A DNA stretch of 64,000 bases from CAUZIZ01 sp965218775 (GCA_965218775.1 CBDCLS010000006.1:62001-126000); one strand, 5' to 3'. Counted from the first letter of the stretch, positions 1-9,363 are shown. Notes: generated by a model not told the origin, from the sequence alone. Numbers and translations are program-made.

Positions 1-1
1 T

Positions 2-130
2 GCCAGGTTCACTGCTTCCTACTATGGTGTGGGCTGTCTAGCCAAAGTGACGGCAATCATCGAATATTCGGACCTGGACAAGCCGTTCACGATTTCACGA
101 TTCGACATGTGCAAGCTATTAGGGCGGTAA
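2..130 (+). CDS. C-terminal end of an unidentified protein (partial)
   Basis: The first bases stay open in one forward frame until TAA at 128-130, giving about 42 residues that end FDMCKLLGR. The codon pattern looks coding and the segment sits just upstream of the sensor kinase. I do not recognise the family. The start lies outside the window. Confidence 0.4.
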   Translation, partial: ARFTASYYGVGCLAKVTAIIEYSDLDKPFTISRFDMCKLLGR

Positions 131-183
131 CATCAAGAAAAAACTGGCATTTTCAAGGCGATTCTGCTTAGATGTAAGAGGGA

Positions 184-2790
184 GTGCTGGGTTTGGGTAT
201 CGAGTCTGTAGATGTAAGACTGTTCATAGAAAGTTTCAAGGGACTACCAACTCTGCCTGCAGTAGCGATCAAACTGATCGATCTCACGGGCAGAGATGAT
301 GCAACTCTCGCTGACCTAGCAGAGGTCATCAAATCGGATCAGTCTCTTTCGGCCAAAGTCCTCCAGATCGCTAATTCGACTCATTTCGGCGCACCTCGCA
401 GGATCACTACGATCGACCAGGCTGCCAGCTGGCTAGGTTTGGATTTGGTTCGTAGTCTAGCTCTAGGACTATTGGTCTTCGAGCGGTTCGAATCCAACTC
501 GAGTAATGGTTTTAGTCTCGTCGAGTTTTGGCGTCATAGTCTCAGCTGTGGTATCACCAGCGAACTTCTCGCTCGTCGATTAGGCTATCCCCTGCCCCAG
601 GAGGCATTCACAGCTGGTCTGATGCATGACCTGGGAAAGTTGGTTCTCTGTTGCTGGGACCGGGAGCGATACGAGCCGGTGATAGCCCAGGCACAGGAAG
701 ATCGGAGTCAGCTGCTCTCGGTCGAGGAGAAGCTCCTGGGGATAGGCCACACTCAAGTATCCAAGTTGCTGATGGAATCCTGGAATTTTCCACCTGCCTT
801 GATCATTCCGAGCTGGCTTCATCATCAGCCCCTGTCCGAATTCGGATCGCGTCAACCGGAGCGCCTGGGCTTCATTGTGAAGTGCGCCAACCTGATTTGC
901 CACATTCAGCGCTTCGGCAACAGTGGGAGCCCCATTGCAGACCCAGATGTTGGCGAGCTCGAGCGGTCGGTCGGCCTCTCCAAGGAAGAGCTCAGCGAGA
1001 TCTCGGCCGAGGCAATGGACCGTTTTAAGGAGGTATCGGGTTATTTCGATTTTGAAGGTTGTACTCTAGACCGCTACCACTCAGCCGTGGCGCGCGCCAA
1101 CGAGGAACTCGCTCAGCTAAGTCTCGAACTAGCGATAAAAAACCGTCAACTCACTCAGCGACAGCGGGCTATGGAATCGATTTGTCGATTGAAGGAGGAC
1201 TTGGCAGGAAAGGTGACATCCGCCAGGGCCCTTGCGAAGGTGCTTGAAGTGATGGATTCAACGCTGCCCTGCGAGCGACTCATGGGCTTCATGCCTCACG
1301 AGAGAGAGGGTGTCATCGAAGGGCATATGAAAGTCCCGGGCAAGGGCCCCCTGAGGCAGGTGAGCCTACCACTCAACGGCCATGAGGCTGGAGATCAGGG
1401 GGGACTGAAAGCTCGCGAGCAGATTCGGTTGATCAAGCAGGCAGCTCTGCAGCTCGGGGCACACCACCCAGAAGCAGCAGAGATATTTGCCCTCTTACGC
1501 AGTGTCAACCTCACGGTACTGCCGCTTGACACGGGAAACCAGGACACTCTGGGCGTGATCTTGGTGGAGGTCTCTAGTTCGAAGGACCCGGGTTCAGCTG
1601 ACAAAATGAATCTGCTCCGCCAATACGTACGGTTGGCCGCCCTGGTCCTGGAACAAATTCTTTTGCAGGAGACCCTGGAAGAGCGCGCTGAAAAGCTGGT
1701 GCAGATGGCGCGCAAGACGCAAGAAGTCCGTCAACAAGTCCAGGGTTCGGAACGGTTGGCTTCTATGGGACAGCTGGCCGCTGGTACAGGCCATGAAATC
1801 AACAATCCGCTCTCGGCCATCATTTCAAATGTTGAATTGCTCTTGCGCAGAACGGTGGAAGAAAAAGATCGAGCAGCTCTCGGAGTGATTCTCGAACAAT
1901 CGGATCGAATCGCTAAGATCGTCGACGATCTTACGGACCTGGTACAACCAGCTCCGCCAAAGTCCGAGATCTCTGATCTCGCAGTGGTGATGGCCCGCAC
2001 CTTGAGCGTGCTGCGGCCGAGGATTCAGAAGTCGGGTGTAACGGTAAAAGAGGACTATCAACCCTCCATGTCCAGAGTTTGTATCGGTCCGAAACACCTC
2101 GACCAGGTTCTCTTGAACCTTTTCGTCAATGCGCTTGATGCCATGGACAAGGGCGGAGTTCTCAGCATCAGGGCAGCACTGGCAGCAGATCAGAAGCGGC
2201 TCCGAATCGATATCAGCGACACTGGAAAGGGAATCCCCCCAGAACAACTTCCGTCGATCTTTGACCCGTTCTTCACCGGCGAGAAGGGGGTGGGTACTGG
2301 GTTAGGGCTCTCGATCTGCAGATCGATTATTGAAAGTCACCAGGGAGAGATCACCGTCTCGAGCACACCGGGCAAGGGCACTACCTTCTCGGTTTATCTT
2401 CCTCTCACAAGTGCGCAGGTGGGACCCATTCTCATTGTCGACGACGAAGAGCCCGCGCGTAAATTGTTGGCAGAGGCCCTGGAACTGGAAGGCTATGAGA
2501 TCGATCTCGCTGGAGATGGAGCCGAAGGATTGGCTAAACTGTCCGAGCGACCTTATGCCTTGACGCTTTTGGGTCTGAGAGCGCCAACCGACTCCCGTAT
2601 GGAGATTCTGAAAAGGATGAGGACAACGTCGCCCCGCATGCGAGTCATCGTGGTAAGTGGAATAGCCAATGGGAATGAGCTCGAAGTAGCTCACAGGCAG
2701 GGCGCTTTCGCCTGTATCAAGAAGCCATGGAACATGGACGAGCTACTCGAATTGATTCGCATCGCTACTTCTGGGAGCCTGTCCGAGTAA
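184..2790 (+). CDS. HDOD domain / histidine kinase / receiver-like hybrid sensor
   Basis: An 868-residue soluble signalling protein. Residues ~15-215 form an HDOD domain (HD pair at H148-D149 in MHDLGK). A coiled-coil and GAF-like segment (~300-500) follows. The HisKA dimerisation helix carries the phospho-acceptor H537 (GHEINNPLSA), and the HATPase has N-box N645/N649, DTGKGI and the GTGLGLS lid. A C-terminal receiver-like domain has the acidic pair D753-D754, but the residue at the phospho-acceptor position is Gly797 (LLGLRAP instead of LLDLxxP), so it should not be phosphorylated in the usual way. The start is GTG; the purine run just before it is very close, so a start a few codons later is possible. 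The last codons (GSLSE-stop) lie inside the inverted repeat of the element at 2774-3047, which suggests that an insertion replaced the original C-terminus. Confidence 0.9.
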   Translation: MLGLGIESVDVRLFIESFKGLPTLPAVAIKLIDLTGRDDATLADLAEVIKSDQSLSAKVLQIANSTHFGAPRRITTIDQAASWLGLDLVRSLALGLLVFERFESNSSNGFSLVEFWRHSLSCGITSELLARRLGYPLPQEAFTAGLMHDLGKLVLCCWDRERYEPVIAQAQEDRSQLLSVEEKLLGIGHTQVSKLLMESWNFPPALIIPSWLHHQPLSEFGSRQPERLGFIVKCANLICHIQRFGNSGSPIADPDVGELERSVGLSKEELSEISAEAMDRFKEVSGYFDFEGCTLDRYHSAVARANEELAQLSLELAIKNRQLTQRQRAMESICRLKEDLAGKVTSARALAKVLEVMDSTLPCERLMGFMPHEREGVIEGHMKVPGKGPLRQVSLPLNGHEAGDQGGLKAREQIRLIKQAALQLGAHHPEAAEIFALLRSVNLTVLPLDTGNQDTLGVILVEVSSSKDPGSADKMNLLRQYVRLAALVLEQILLQETLEERAEKLVQMARKTQEVRQQVQGSERLASMGQLAAGTGHEINNPLSAIISNVELLLRRTVEEKDRAALGVILEQSDRIAKIVDDLTDLVQPAPPKSEISDLAVVMARTLSVLRPRIQKSGVTVKEDYQPSMSRVCIGPKHLDQVLLNLFVNALDAMDKGGVLSIRAALAADQKRLRIDISDTGKGIPPEQLPSIFDPFFTGEKGVGTGLGLSICRSIIESHQGEITVSSTPGKGTTFSVYLPLTSAQVGPILIVDDEEPARKLLAEALELEGYEIDLAGDGAEGLAKLSERPYALTLLGLRAPTDSRMEILKRMRTTSPRMRVIVVSGIANGNELEVAHRQGAFACIKKPWNMDELLELIRIATSGSLSE

Positions 2791-3047
2791 TGGTCCGGGT
2801 TGCGTTACAGGCGCCGTTAGTCCAGATGCGAGGCAGGGCGACGAAGGCGATGCTCGGCCATCTTCGAGGAGCCAGAACAAAGCAGATGGGCTGACGCCGC
2901 CTGTAACCCGAAGGGAGAATGGGGGTTGCGGCCGATCTCTGCGTTCGTCGTCGTCGAAGATGACCAAGCATCGTCTTCCTCCTCCTGCCTTGATCTCGCC
3001 TCGCAAGCCCCATTCTCGCAACCCGGACCATTACTCGGACAGGCTCC
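2774..3047. mobile_element. 274-bp MITE-like element with perfect 31-bp inverted ends
   Basis: Bases 2774-2804 and the reverse complement of 3017-3047 are identical over 31 bases (each begins GGAGCCTGTCCGAGTAATGG). No transposase lies inside. A partial second copy, one end only, occurs at 37174-37262. The structure fits a non-autonomous transposable element or a palindromic interspersed repeat. It supplies the stop codon of the sensor kinase. Confidence 0.7.
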
Positions 3048-3163
3048 TAGCTCGAATGAGACAGAGGCTTGAATCCCCCAGAAGAAACACTCGCTGACCG
3101 CGAGAATCTTGTCCAGTCAATCCGGGCGGGGCGTTGTCAATTGCTACCGCCTCCAGGCCGGGG

Positions 3164-3450
3164 CTAACCCGAGTCAAGGAACACGAAGGAATTGAGTTTG
3201 GCGTTACGTAGGGTGAAGCGAAGCTGAACTGGCTGTCCGGCCAGCTTCCCTACATCGCTCTGGCCCGTCCAGCTCACCCGGTGCTTACCCGTCCTTCCCA
3301 GATTGTCGGATTCCGCCAGGGTAAAACCTGGAATCGGCTCATGGGCCGAGCTGAGGATTTCTATCTTGACCTACAACACAAGCATTGACGCCCACCCTTC
3401 GGCAGTAGGGACCAGAAGCCAATCGTTGACGCTCGAAGACAGGACTGGTA
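3164..3450 (-). pseudogene. C-terminal relic of a paralogue of the 3516-5204 beta-propeller protein
   Basis: On the minus strand this stretch encodes residues such as GFTLAESDNLGRTGKHRVSW and ends KLNSFVFLDSG-stop. It aligns in pattern with the C-terminus of the downstream forward gene (GFSFADCERL...VVTWKGKSDI...AKLFAYKF). An in-frame TAG interrupts it upstream, after GWASMLVL, and there is no start. It is a decayed, inverted duplicate of the neighbouring gene's 3' end, not an active gene. Confidence 0.6.
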
Positions 3451-3515
3451 GGTATTGATCTTCCATAGGGAGACGCTACAAAAAGTTCAGTCCGAGCTTC
3501 CAAGGGGGTCAGAGC

Positions 3516-5204
3516 ATGAAGAAGTTCATAGTAGGAGTGTTGTTCTTGAGCACGGGTCTCCTGGCGGGAGGTGTCCGCGAACCATTACCTCCGGGCGAAA
3601 GCTCTCGAAAACAGGAAGCAGGGGGAAAAAAGAAGTCACCCTTTACCGAACCCCAGAAGCGCTCCAAAAGGATCCGCCAAAACCCCGGCGCCTGGAATCC
3701 CATCGTCGATCTAACGGATATCTTTCCTGGAAACAGGGCAGTGAATCGCAAGGGCGTTTTCGAACTCTACGACGCGGCGATCGGTGTCAAGCTCCGCGTC
3801 GAGCAGGCCCGCCGATCCGAACCGCTGTTGGAGGCAGTCGCGGAATGGGAGAAGGGAGAGTTCATCGGTCCACTCTTCATCTGGGAGGCCGACCGTCAGT
3901 TCCACATGATCTACGAGAGCAGTCGCGCCGGCGGAACCTGCTATGCCACGAGTGCCGACGGTTATCACTGGAAGCGGCCAATTCTGGGTGAGGTCGAGTT
4001 CGAGGGCTCGGCGAAAAACAACATCCTTCGGAGCGGCATCAAGGGCGCGACTGGTGTTTTCATCGATCCACACTCTCCTCCGGAAGAACGCTTCAAGGCC
4101 ATGGGCGGCGACATGGCCTGGTACGATCCGGCGACTCTAGAGCCGCTGGACGGAGAAGAGGCAATGCGGCGCTGGAACGCTCAGGTCTATGACGAGGATG
4201 GTTACAAGGGGCCCCGAGCCGAGATATGGGGCCGCATGCTGGCTTGGATCTCGGCGGACGGTCGCAGCTGGAAACAACTGGAGGAACCGTTGGGTAACCG
4301 TCCCGTGAACGGCGGCATTTCTGCGCACTACGATGCCCATAACGATGAGTACATCGCCTACCAGCAGATCATGGGCAACACTGCCGAACTGATGCCAGGC
4401 ATCGGCACCGCCCGTATCGAGGAAGAAACCCAACGCCGCACCATAGGATTCTCACGCACCAAGGACTTTCGACGCTGGCCTGCCCCCAAGCTGATTCTGG
4501 CCCCCGACGCCCAGGACGACCTGGATATCTCCTTCTACGGAGCCAACTACTTTCCCTACCCCGGGCGCACCGACCTTCACGTCATGATGATTCCCGTCTA
4601 CCACCAGCTGATCGACCATGTCGACACTCAGATCGCCTTCAGTCGAGATGGCCTCTTCTGGTCCCGCCCCGAACGCCGTCCCATCCACACGGTGGGTCCG
4701 CACGGTAGCGGCGACGACTCGCAGGTACATACCTGGCGCAATGGACTGTTGGAACTGCCAGACAATCAGTGGGCGATGCCCTATACGGGGATGTCGAGCC
4801 TGCACAACGCCTACGGGAAGAAGGAACTCTTCCCGCGGGGCCGACCCATCCAGATACGTTACGCGCTCTGGGATCCGCACCGTTTCATTGGCGTGGAGGC
4901 GGAGCACGAAGGCCGGTTCACGATACCAACCATCTATCGACACGGAAATCAGCTGCGATTGAACTATCGGTGCGCAGTGGGCGGTTGGATACAGGTGGAG
5001 CTCCTGCGCAAGAGTCCCTCCATGAACCAAGCCGATCTGGGTCCCATTGAGGGATTCAGCTTCGCCGACTGCGAGCGCCTGACGGGTGACGAGTCCGATC
5101 GCGTAGTGACCTGGAAAGGCAAGAGCGACATTTCAGGGATCGGCGAGACGGGAGCGATCCGCGTCAAGATGTTTCAGGCCAAGCTATTCGCCTACAAGTT
5201 CTAG
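3516..5204 (+). CDS. Secreted GH32/GH43-like beta-propeller protein
   Basis: A 562-residue exported protein. The first ~20 residues form a signal peptide (MKKFIVGVLFLSTGLLAGG). The rest resembles the five-bladed propeller proteins annotated as glycosyl hydrolase family 32/43-like in Acidobacteriota and Planctomycetota, with repeated W-S-DG-W motifs (AWISADGRSWKQL, AFSRDGLFWSRP) and a C-terminal beta-sandwich (~470-560). I cannot point to a confirmed catalytic triad, so the substrate is open; plant or algal glycans are an inference from the fold. The start is ATG after GGGGTCAGAGC. A decayed copy of its 3' end lies inverted just upstream. Confidence 0.7.
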   Translation: MKKFIVGVLFLSTGLLAGGVREPLPPGESSRKQEAGGKKKSPFTEPQKRSKRIRQNPGAWNPIVDLTDIFPGNRAVNRKGVFELYDAAIGVKLRVEQARRSEPLLEAVAEWEKGEFIGPLFIWEADRQFHMIYESSRAGGTCYATSADGYHWKRPILGEVEFEGSAKNNILRSGIKGATGVFIDPHSPPEERFKAMGGDMAWYDPATLEPLDGEEAMRRWNAQVYDEDGYKGPRAEIWGRMLAWISADGRSWKQLEEPLGNRPVNGGISAHYDAHNDEYIAYQQIMGNTAELMPGIGTARIEEETQRRTIGFSRTKDFRRWPAPKLILAPDAQDDLDISFYGANYFPYPGRTDLHVMMIPVYHQLIDHVDTQIAFSRDGLFWSRPERRPIHTVGPHGSGDDSQVHTWRNGLLELPDNQWAMPYTGMSSLHNAYGKKELFPRGRPIQIRYALWDPHRFIGVEAEHEGRFTIPTIYRHGNQLRLNYRCAVGGWIQVELLRKSPSMNQADLGPIEGFSFADCERLTGDESDRVVTWKGKSDISGIGETGAIRVKMFQAKLFAYKF

Positions 5205-5251
5205 TGAGGCACCTCATACCCCCGAGAACGTTTGTCTGTGTTGAGTCCTCC

Positions 5252-5507
5252 TCCTACCCTTGCCCTTGCCCTCGCCCCTAAACTTGCCTTTGCCTGTGCC
5301 TTTGCCTTCCAAACGGGGCCGGGGCCAATGCGCGAATTGCGTGAGAGACACCGGTGTAAAGTTGGATCTTGCCATTGTCTATATCGAACGCTTTCGGTTG
5401 GGGGAACGCGAGATCAGGATTGTCTTGGGATGGGAGAGGCTCGCGTAAGAAAGAAGGCAAAGGCACAGGCAAGTTTGAAGGCGACGGCCAGGGCAAGGGT
5501 AAGGCTG
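5252..5507. repeat. Imperfect inverted repeat of CTTGCC/GGCAAG-rich arms
   Basis: The arm at about 5252-5308 is built from CTTGCCTTTGCC-like hexamer repeats. The arm at about 5455-5507 is its approximate reverse complement (GGCAAAGGCACAGGCAAG...). About 145 bases lie between them. There is no convincing coding frame. It looks like a long hairpin or interspersed palindromic element between the propeller gene and the IS4 element. Confidence 0.55.
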
Positions 5508-5517
5508 GGCGATAAAC

Positions 5518-5566
5518 AGGTTCGGAAACCCTGGGCTGGAATACGCAATCCCGTTGGGATTGACCT
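5518..5566. repeat. Dispersed repeat family 2, short copy
   Basis: Contains GGAAACCCTGGGCT and GCAATCCCGTTGGGATTGA, the two short palindromic modules found again at 26867-27200 (full-length copy) and 37376-37482. No gene is present here. Confidence 0.6.
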
Positions 5567-5685
5567 CGCTTGGTCTGCGACGCTCAAGGCCTCAACCCCT
5601 TGGGCCAAGGCACCTGAAACCCATCACCTGGGGGTCGTGGCTTTTGTGTCCTGCGTTCCAAACTTGACTCAGTAGTGTCCCAGCG

Positions 5686-6260
5686 TTAGTCGAATAATAT
5701 CAACTGTTTATGAATGTCACTATTCTGAGTAATGTAGTCCATGTCCTGAAAGGCCTGTAAAATGGGGGTTTTCTCGAAGAGCGAGACGCTCAGGACCTGG
5801 AGAATTGTGTAGAGCGGCAACTCGAGATAGAGACGCTTGCGAATGATGGCGATGAGCAGGTAGGTGCTGAGGGCGATCCAGATTTGTGTTTTCACGGCAT
5901 TGGGACTGGTGCCGTAAAAGGCCTTGATGCGGAGATGCTGTTTGATCCATTTGAAGAACAGTTCGATCTGCCAGCGGAGCTTGTAGAGCTGGGCAATGGT
6001 CAGAGCGGGAGAAGCAAAGTCGTTGGTGAGGAATACGAGCCGCAGGTCGGTGGTGACGTCGAAGAACTTGATACGACGCAAAGGTTCGGGGTAGGCCTTG
6101 GCCGGATAGAAGGTGCTCAGCAGGACAGTTTGGTCGCAGACTAGTCCGGTCGTTCTGTCCACCGCATGGGAGTAGCGGCGGCGGAACTTGAAGTTGGCCT
6201 TGGCGCGGGTCACGAACAACGACCGAGCGGTATGGAGTCGGTACAGGCGCCCGAAATCCA
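5686..6260 (-). pseudogene. IS4-family transposase, C-terminal part
   Basis: This half starts at the second copy of the duplicated site with codons for LDFGRLYRLH and ends LILFD-stop. It carries the conserved YKLRWQIELFFKWIKQHL segment, which holds the catalytic Glu of the IS4 DDE triad (Y-R-K/W-x2-E region). It joins in frame to the part at 7598-8200 (DRGYLDFG) once the IS256 element and one target-site copy are removed. The interruption makes the transposase non-functional. Confidence 0.9.
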
Positions 6261-7597
6261 AGTAGCGTAACTTCTTTTCTGTAAATTCTGGTCAGGCCTG
6301 GGTCGGAAAGACAGAGGTCTGGGACAGGATTCTCCAAAAACAGAAACGTCTATCTGGCAAGGAGAATCAAATGAACCCAGACCTGGAAAAGAGAGTACCA
6401 CGGGAGATCCTGGCGGAGTTGATCGAGGAAGGAACAGAAGCCTTTCGAGGAATCCTGGAGAAGCTGTTCAACGTGGCCATGCAGTTGGAAAGAAGCGAGT
6501 TTCTGGGAGCGGAAGCGTACGAGAGAACAGCCAGTCGGCGAGGCTATCGAAACGGATTCAAAGGCAAGCGGATTCAGACTCGAGTGGGAGAGCTGCACTT
6601 GGAGATTCCACAGGTGCGTGGGTTGAGGTTTTATCCCAAGTCGCTGGAGAGGGGTTGCCGTTCGGAGAAGGCCCTGAAGCTGGCCATTGCCGAGATGTAT
6701 GTGATGGGAGTCTCGACGAGGAAAGTCACCGAGATCACGGAGCAGCTGTGTGGGTTGGAGATCTCGGCCACCCAGGTCTCGAGAGTGGCCGGGATGCTGG
6801 ACGAAGAGCTGGAAGAGTTTCGAAGCCGGGAGCTGGGAGAGTATCCGATCGTGTATCTGGATGCCCACTACGAGAAGGTTCGAAGAGGCGGCAGGGTGCA
6901 GGACGTGGCCATCCTGAAAGCCATAGGAGTCAATCGTTTCGGAACGCGGGAGGTGTTGGGTCTGAGCACCAGGATCAGTGAAGCGGAGGTGCATTGGCGA
7001 GGGTTTCTGGGAGATCTGCACAAGCGTGGACTGAGAGGGGTCGAGCTGTTTGTCAGTGACGATCACGAAGGACTGAAGGCGGCCAGGCGGGCAGTTTATC
7101 CGTCGGTGCCCTGGAACCGTTGTCAGTTTCACCTGAGTAAAAACGCCCAACAATATGCTCGCCGCAAAGAGGACAAGCCCCGCATCGCCCAGGCCATGCG
7201 GGACATTTTCGATGCCCCGTCTCGAGAAGATGCCGAGGAGCTCAAGGGTAAAGTCGTCAAGAAGTTCGAAAAGATTGCACCGGAGTTCGTGAGCTGGCTG
7301 GAAGAGAACGTGGATGAAGGGCTGACAGTGTTTGATTTTCCGAGGAGCTGGTGGCGAAGGATCCGAACCATCAACGGACTGGAGAGACTGCACCGGGAGA
7401 TCCGGAGACGAACCCGGGTGGTGGGAATCTTTCCCCACGAAGCGTCGGCGCTGCGGCTCATCTCGGCTGTGCTTGCAGAGATACACGAGGAGTGGTTAAC
7501 CGGCCGGCAATACCTGAACCTGGCCGGCTGGAAAACACAAGTGGAGCAATTCTTCCCTACAGGCCCTAAAGAAAATTACAGAAAAACGGTTGCTTAA
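6261..7597 (+). mobile_element. IS256-family insertion sequence nested in the IS4 element
   Basis: The direct repeat CCCGAAATCCA occurs immediately before (6250-6260) and after (7598-7608) the segment, which fits the 8-9 bp target duplication of IS256 elements. The ends are imperfect inverted repeats sharing TTTTCTGTAA and AGGCCTG/CAGGCC motifs. The length is about 1.34 kb and it carries one intact transposase gene. Confidence 0.85.
6371..7597 (+). CDS. IS256-family (Mutator-type) transposase
   Basis: A 408-residue DDE transposase of normal length for the family. Visible signatures: N-terminal RRGYRNGFKGKRI and VGELHLEIPQVRG, the first Asp in PIVYLDAHYEKVR, the second in VSDDHEGLKAA, the CQFHLSKNAQ block, and a C-terminal INGLERLHREIRRR region with the catalytic Glu. 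The start is ATG after AAGGAGAATCAA. The stop codon lies in the right terminal repeat. The gene looks intact, so this element, unlike its IS4 host, may still be active. Confidence 0.95.
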   Translation: MNPDLEKRVPREILAELIEEGTEAFRGILEKLFNVAMQLERSEFLGAEAYERTASRRGYRNGFKGKRIQTRVGELHLEIPQVRGLRFYPKSLERGCRSEKALKLAIAEMYVMGVSTRKVTEITEQLCGLEISATQVSRVAGMLDEELEEFRSRELGEYPIVYLDAHYEKVRRGGRVQDVAILKAIGVNRFGTREVLGLSTRISEAEVHWRGFLGDLHKRGLRGVELFVSDDHEGLKAARRAVYPSVPWNRCQFHLSKNAQQYARRKEDKPRIAQAMRDIFDAPSREDAEELKGKVVKKFEKIAPEFVSWLEENVDEGLTVFDFPRSWWRRIRTINGLERLHREIRRRTRVVGIFPHEASALRLISAVLAEIHEEWLTGRQYLNLAGWKTQVEQFFPTGPKENYRKTVA

Positions 7598-8200
7598 CCC
7601 GAAATCCAGGTATCCGCGATCCATGATGTAGTAGGCACCGGGACAAGGCATCAGGTGGTCCAAGGCGTTGACATCGTGCAGTTTCCCGTCCGAGATCAGA
7701 ACAAATTCGGGAATGGCGCCGTGCAGGTTGAGTAAGGTATGCAGTTTGATCGCCCCCTTGGTGCGGCGGAAGCGCGCCCAGGGGAAGACCGAGAGGCACA
7801 GGTCGATGGTCGTGGAATCCAAGGCATAGACGGTCGCGTCCAGGTCGACTCCCAGGTCCTCGTCGGTGTAAAGGCTGCGCGCTTCGGCGATGAGCACTTC
7901 GGCAAACTCGGCATAGATGCGCCAGTCTCGCCTCTCGTTGGCATTGGACAGATTGTTGCGGGAGACCGTGGAGCGAATGCCCATGTGGAAGAGCTTGGAT
8001 CTCATGGCCCGTAGGCAGGCTTCGATATCGCGCAAGCTCTCGCGATAGGTCAACTGCGCAAATGCCATGACCCGGTAATGGTCGGCACAACGGAATGACT
8101 TGACCTTGTAGTCGCCTCGGTAGTGCTGAACAATGCGATGAAAACGATGCCAGGGAAGATGCCGCATCACCTGAGAAAAGATCGTCGTGCCCGTGTACAT
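7598..8200 (-). pseudogene. IS4-family transposase, N-terminal part
   Basis: Reads from ATG (MYTGTTIFSQVMRHLPWHRF) through a DUF4372-type N-terminal domain to the DDE core. The first Asp is in YALDSTTIDLC and the second in YYIMDRGYLDFG, where the IS256 insertion breaks the gene. Beyond that point the frame runs into IS256 sequence. The C-terminal half lies at 5686-6260. Confidence 0.9.
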
Positions 8201-8374
8201 GCCCGCCCTCCTTATGAACTGAAGGGCGTGAGCATACACTCACTTTCAAGTCGGAAACACCTATTATCTTCTCTAACATATTGCTCATTAATACTTTACA
8301 GAGATTAGAGTCCCAAACGTTGGGACACTACTGAACTTGACTCAAAAGTAACGAAGAACTTCAGACAAACGTAG

Positions 8375-8557
8375 CTAGCCCGCATTTCTCATCGCCTGTC
8401 GTAGCGAGGCGTCGCAAGGGCCGTCCTGGCAAGGCTTGCGACCGAGGCCTCCGCAGTCGTACTTGTACAGTACGTCGAGGAGGCCGACCGAGCGAAACAC
8501 AGCCAGGGCGGATGATTGCGGCGACGTAGTAGACCGGCGATGAGAAATGCGGGCTAG
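8375..8557. repeat. 183-bp palindromic interspersed element with 22-bp inverted ends
   Basis: CTAGCCCGCATTTCTCATCG at 8375 and its complement ending at 8557 are perfect 22-bp inverted ends. The interior has further self-complementary parts (GTCGCAAGGGCC, CTTGCGACCG, GTACTTGTACAGTAC). No open frame is convincing. It looks like a MITE or a large REP-type element placed between IS4 and the epimerase. Confidence 0.65.
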
Positions 8558-8592
8558 ACAAGTCAGTGCCGGCCGCGACGTTCAGACGAATT

Positions 8593-9363
8593 CTAAAACG
8601 TGAAGCCATCCGAGCTGTCCTGCGGTTTGTATCCCAATACCTCCTGCGCGTGGGTGGTGTCTCGGATGGCCCACTTGTTGTTGGAAACAGTGTCGAAGAT
8701 ATCAAATCGCAGCGACTCGGGAGCACTCAGACACAGGTCAATCATCTGGACGCAGTCCCCGTGGCTGAGCCAGCCCGACACGTGACGCTGGATCTCCGGA
8801 CGGTTGCTCTTCAAGAGGGCGCCGATCCTCAGACAGATGATTGACATGTTCCACTCAGCAGCGTACATGCGACCCAATATCTCGCCAAAGGCCTTGGTAA
8901 CCCCGTAGAGATCATAGGGCCAGTAGGACGAATTCTGGTCCAACATGTCCCATTTCTCGGGGACCTTGTCGTATTCGCCCGCGACAATTTCCTTGTAGGG
9001 CGAGAGATGGTACTGAGGACCTAGAGTGGTAGCACCACTGCTGGCGTAGATGACGCGCTTCACGCCCTGAATTCGCGCGGCCTCGTAGACGTTACGGCAG
9101 CCCTTGACGTTGATCTCCAGATTGCCCTCCCAGCTGTGGACGTTCCGGTTCTCGGCTGAGAGATGAACCACCATATCCATTCCCTCGAAGGCCGGCAGAA
9201 TGGCCTCGAAGTTGGCGATGCTGGCTCGGGTGTTGGGGATCCCCTCCACATGACTCCGATTGAGTCCGCTGAAATCATATTTGTGTCCCAGATTCCTCCA
9301 GGTAAGACCACCGATGTCTCCGCTAGCGCCAGTGATAAGTACTTTCTTCTTCGAATCTGCCAT
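8593..9363 (-). CDS. NAD-dependent epimerase/dehydratase (extended SDR)
   Basis: A 256-residue Rossmann-fold enzyme. The nucleotide-binding motif GASGDIG is at residues 12-18, the catalytic Ser is in YASSGA (~108), and the YxxxK pair is Y153/K157 (YGVTK). It belongs to the sugar-nucleotide epimerase / uronate dehydrogenase-like branch. The exact substrate cannot be told from sequence. It is slightly short for the family (usually 270-330). It lies 60 bp downstream of the PQQ dehydrogenase on the same strand, so the three genes 11912 to 8593 may form one unit acting on sugars or alcohols. Confidence 0.85.
   Translation of the reverse strand: MADSKKKVLITGASGDIGGLTWRNLGHKYDFSGLNRSHVEGIPNTRASIANFEAILPAFEGMDMVVHLSAENRNVHSWEGNLEINVKGCRNVYEAARIQGVKRVIYASSGATTLGPQYHLSPYKEIVAGEYDKVPEKWDMLDQNSSYWPYDLYGVTKAFGEILGRMYAAEWNMSIICLRIGALLKSNRPEIQRHVSGWLSHGDCVQMIDLCLSAPESLRFDIFDTVSNNKWAIRDTTHAQEVLGYKPQDSSDGFTF

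Larger units (their letters stand above)
5670..8333 (-). mobile_element. IS4-family insertion sequence, interrupted by an IS256-family element
   Basis: The ends are inverted (CAGTAGTGTCCCA at 5670 and its complement TGGGACACTACTG at 8321-8333). They are flanked by direct repeats AACTTGACT at 5661-5669 and 8334-8342, a 9-bp target duplication. Removing the nested element leaves about 1.3 kb, normal for IS4. Its transposase is split into 7598-8200 (N-terminal part) and 5686-6260 (C-terminal part). Confidence 0.85.

Noticed and set aside
5252..5507. Small CRISPR or a Lys/Leu-rich coding region
   Set aside because: Hexamer-type inverted arms, no equal-length spacers, no ribosome site, and frames on both strands are low-complexity.
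6350..7486. 378-codon minus-strand frame
   Set aside because: It lies fully opposite the intact IS256 transposase and has no recognisable domain.
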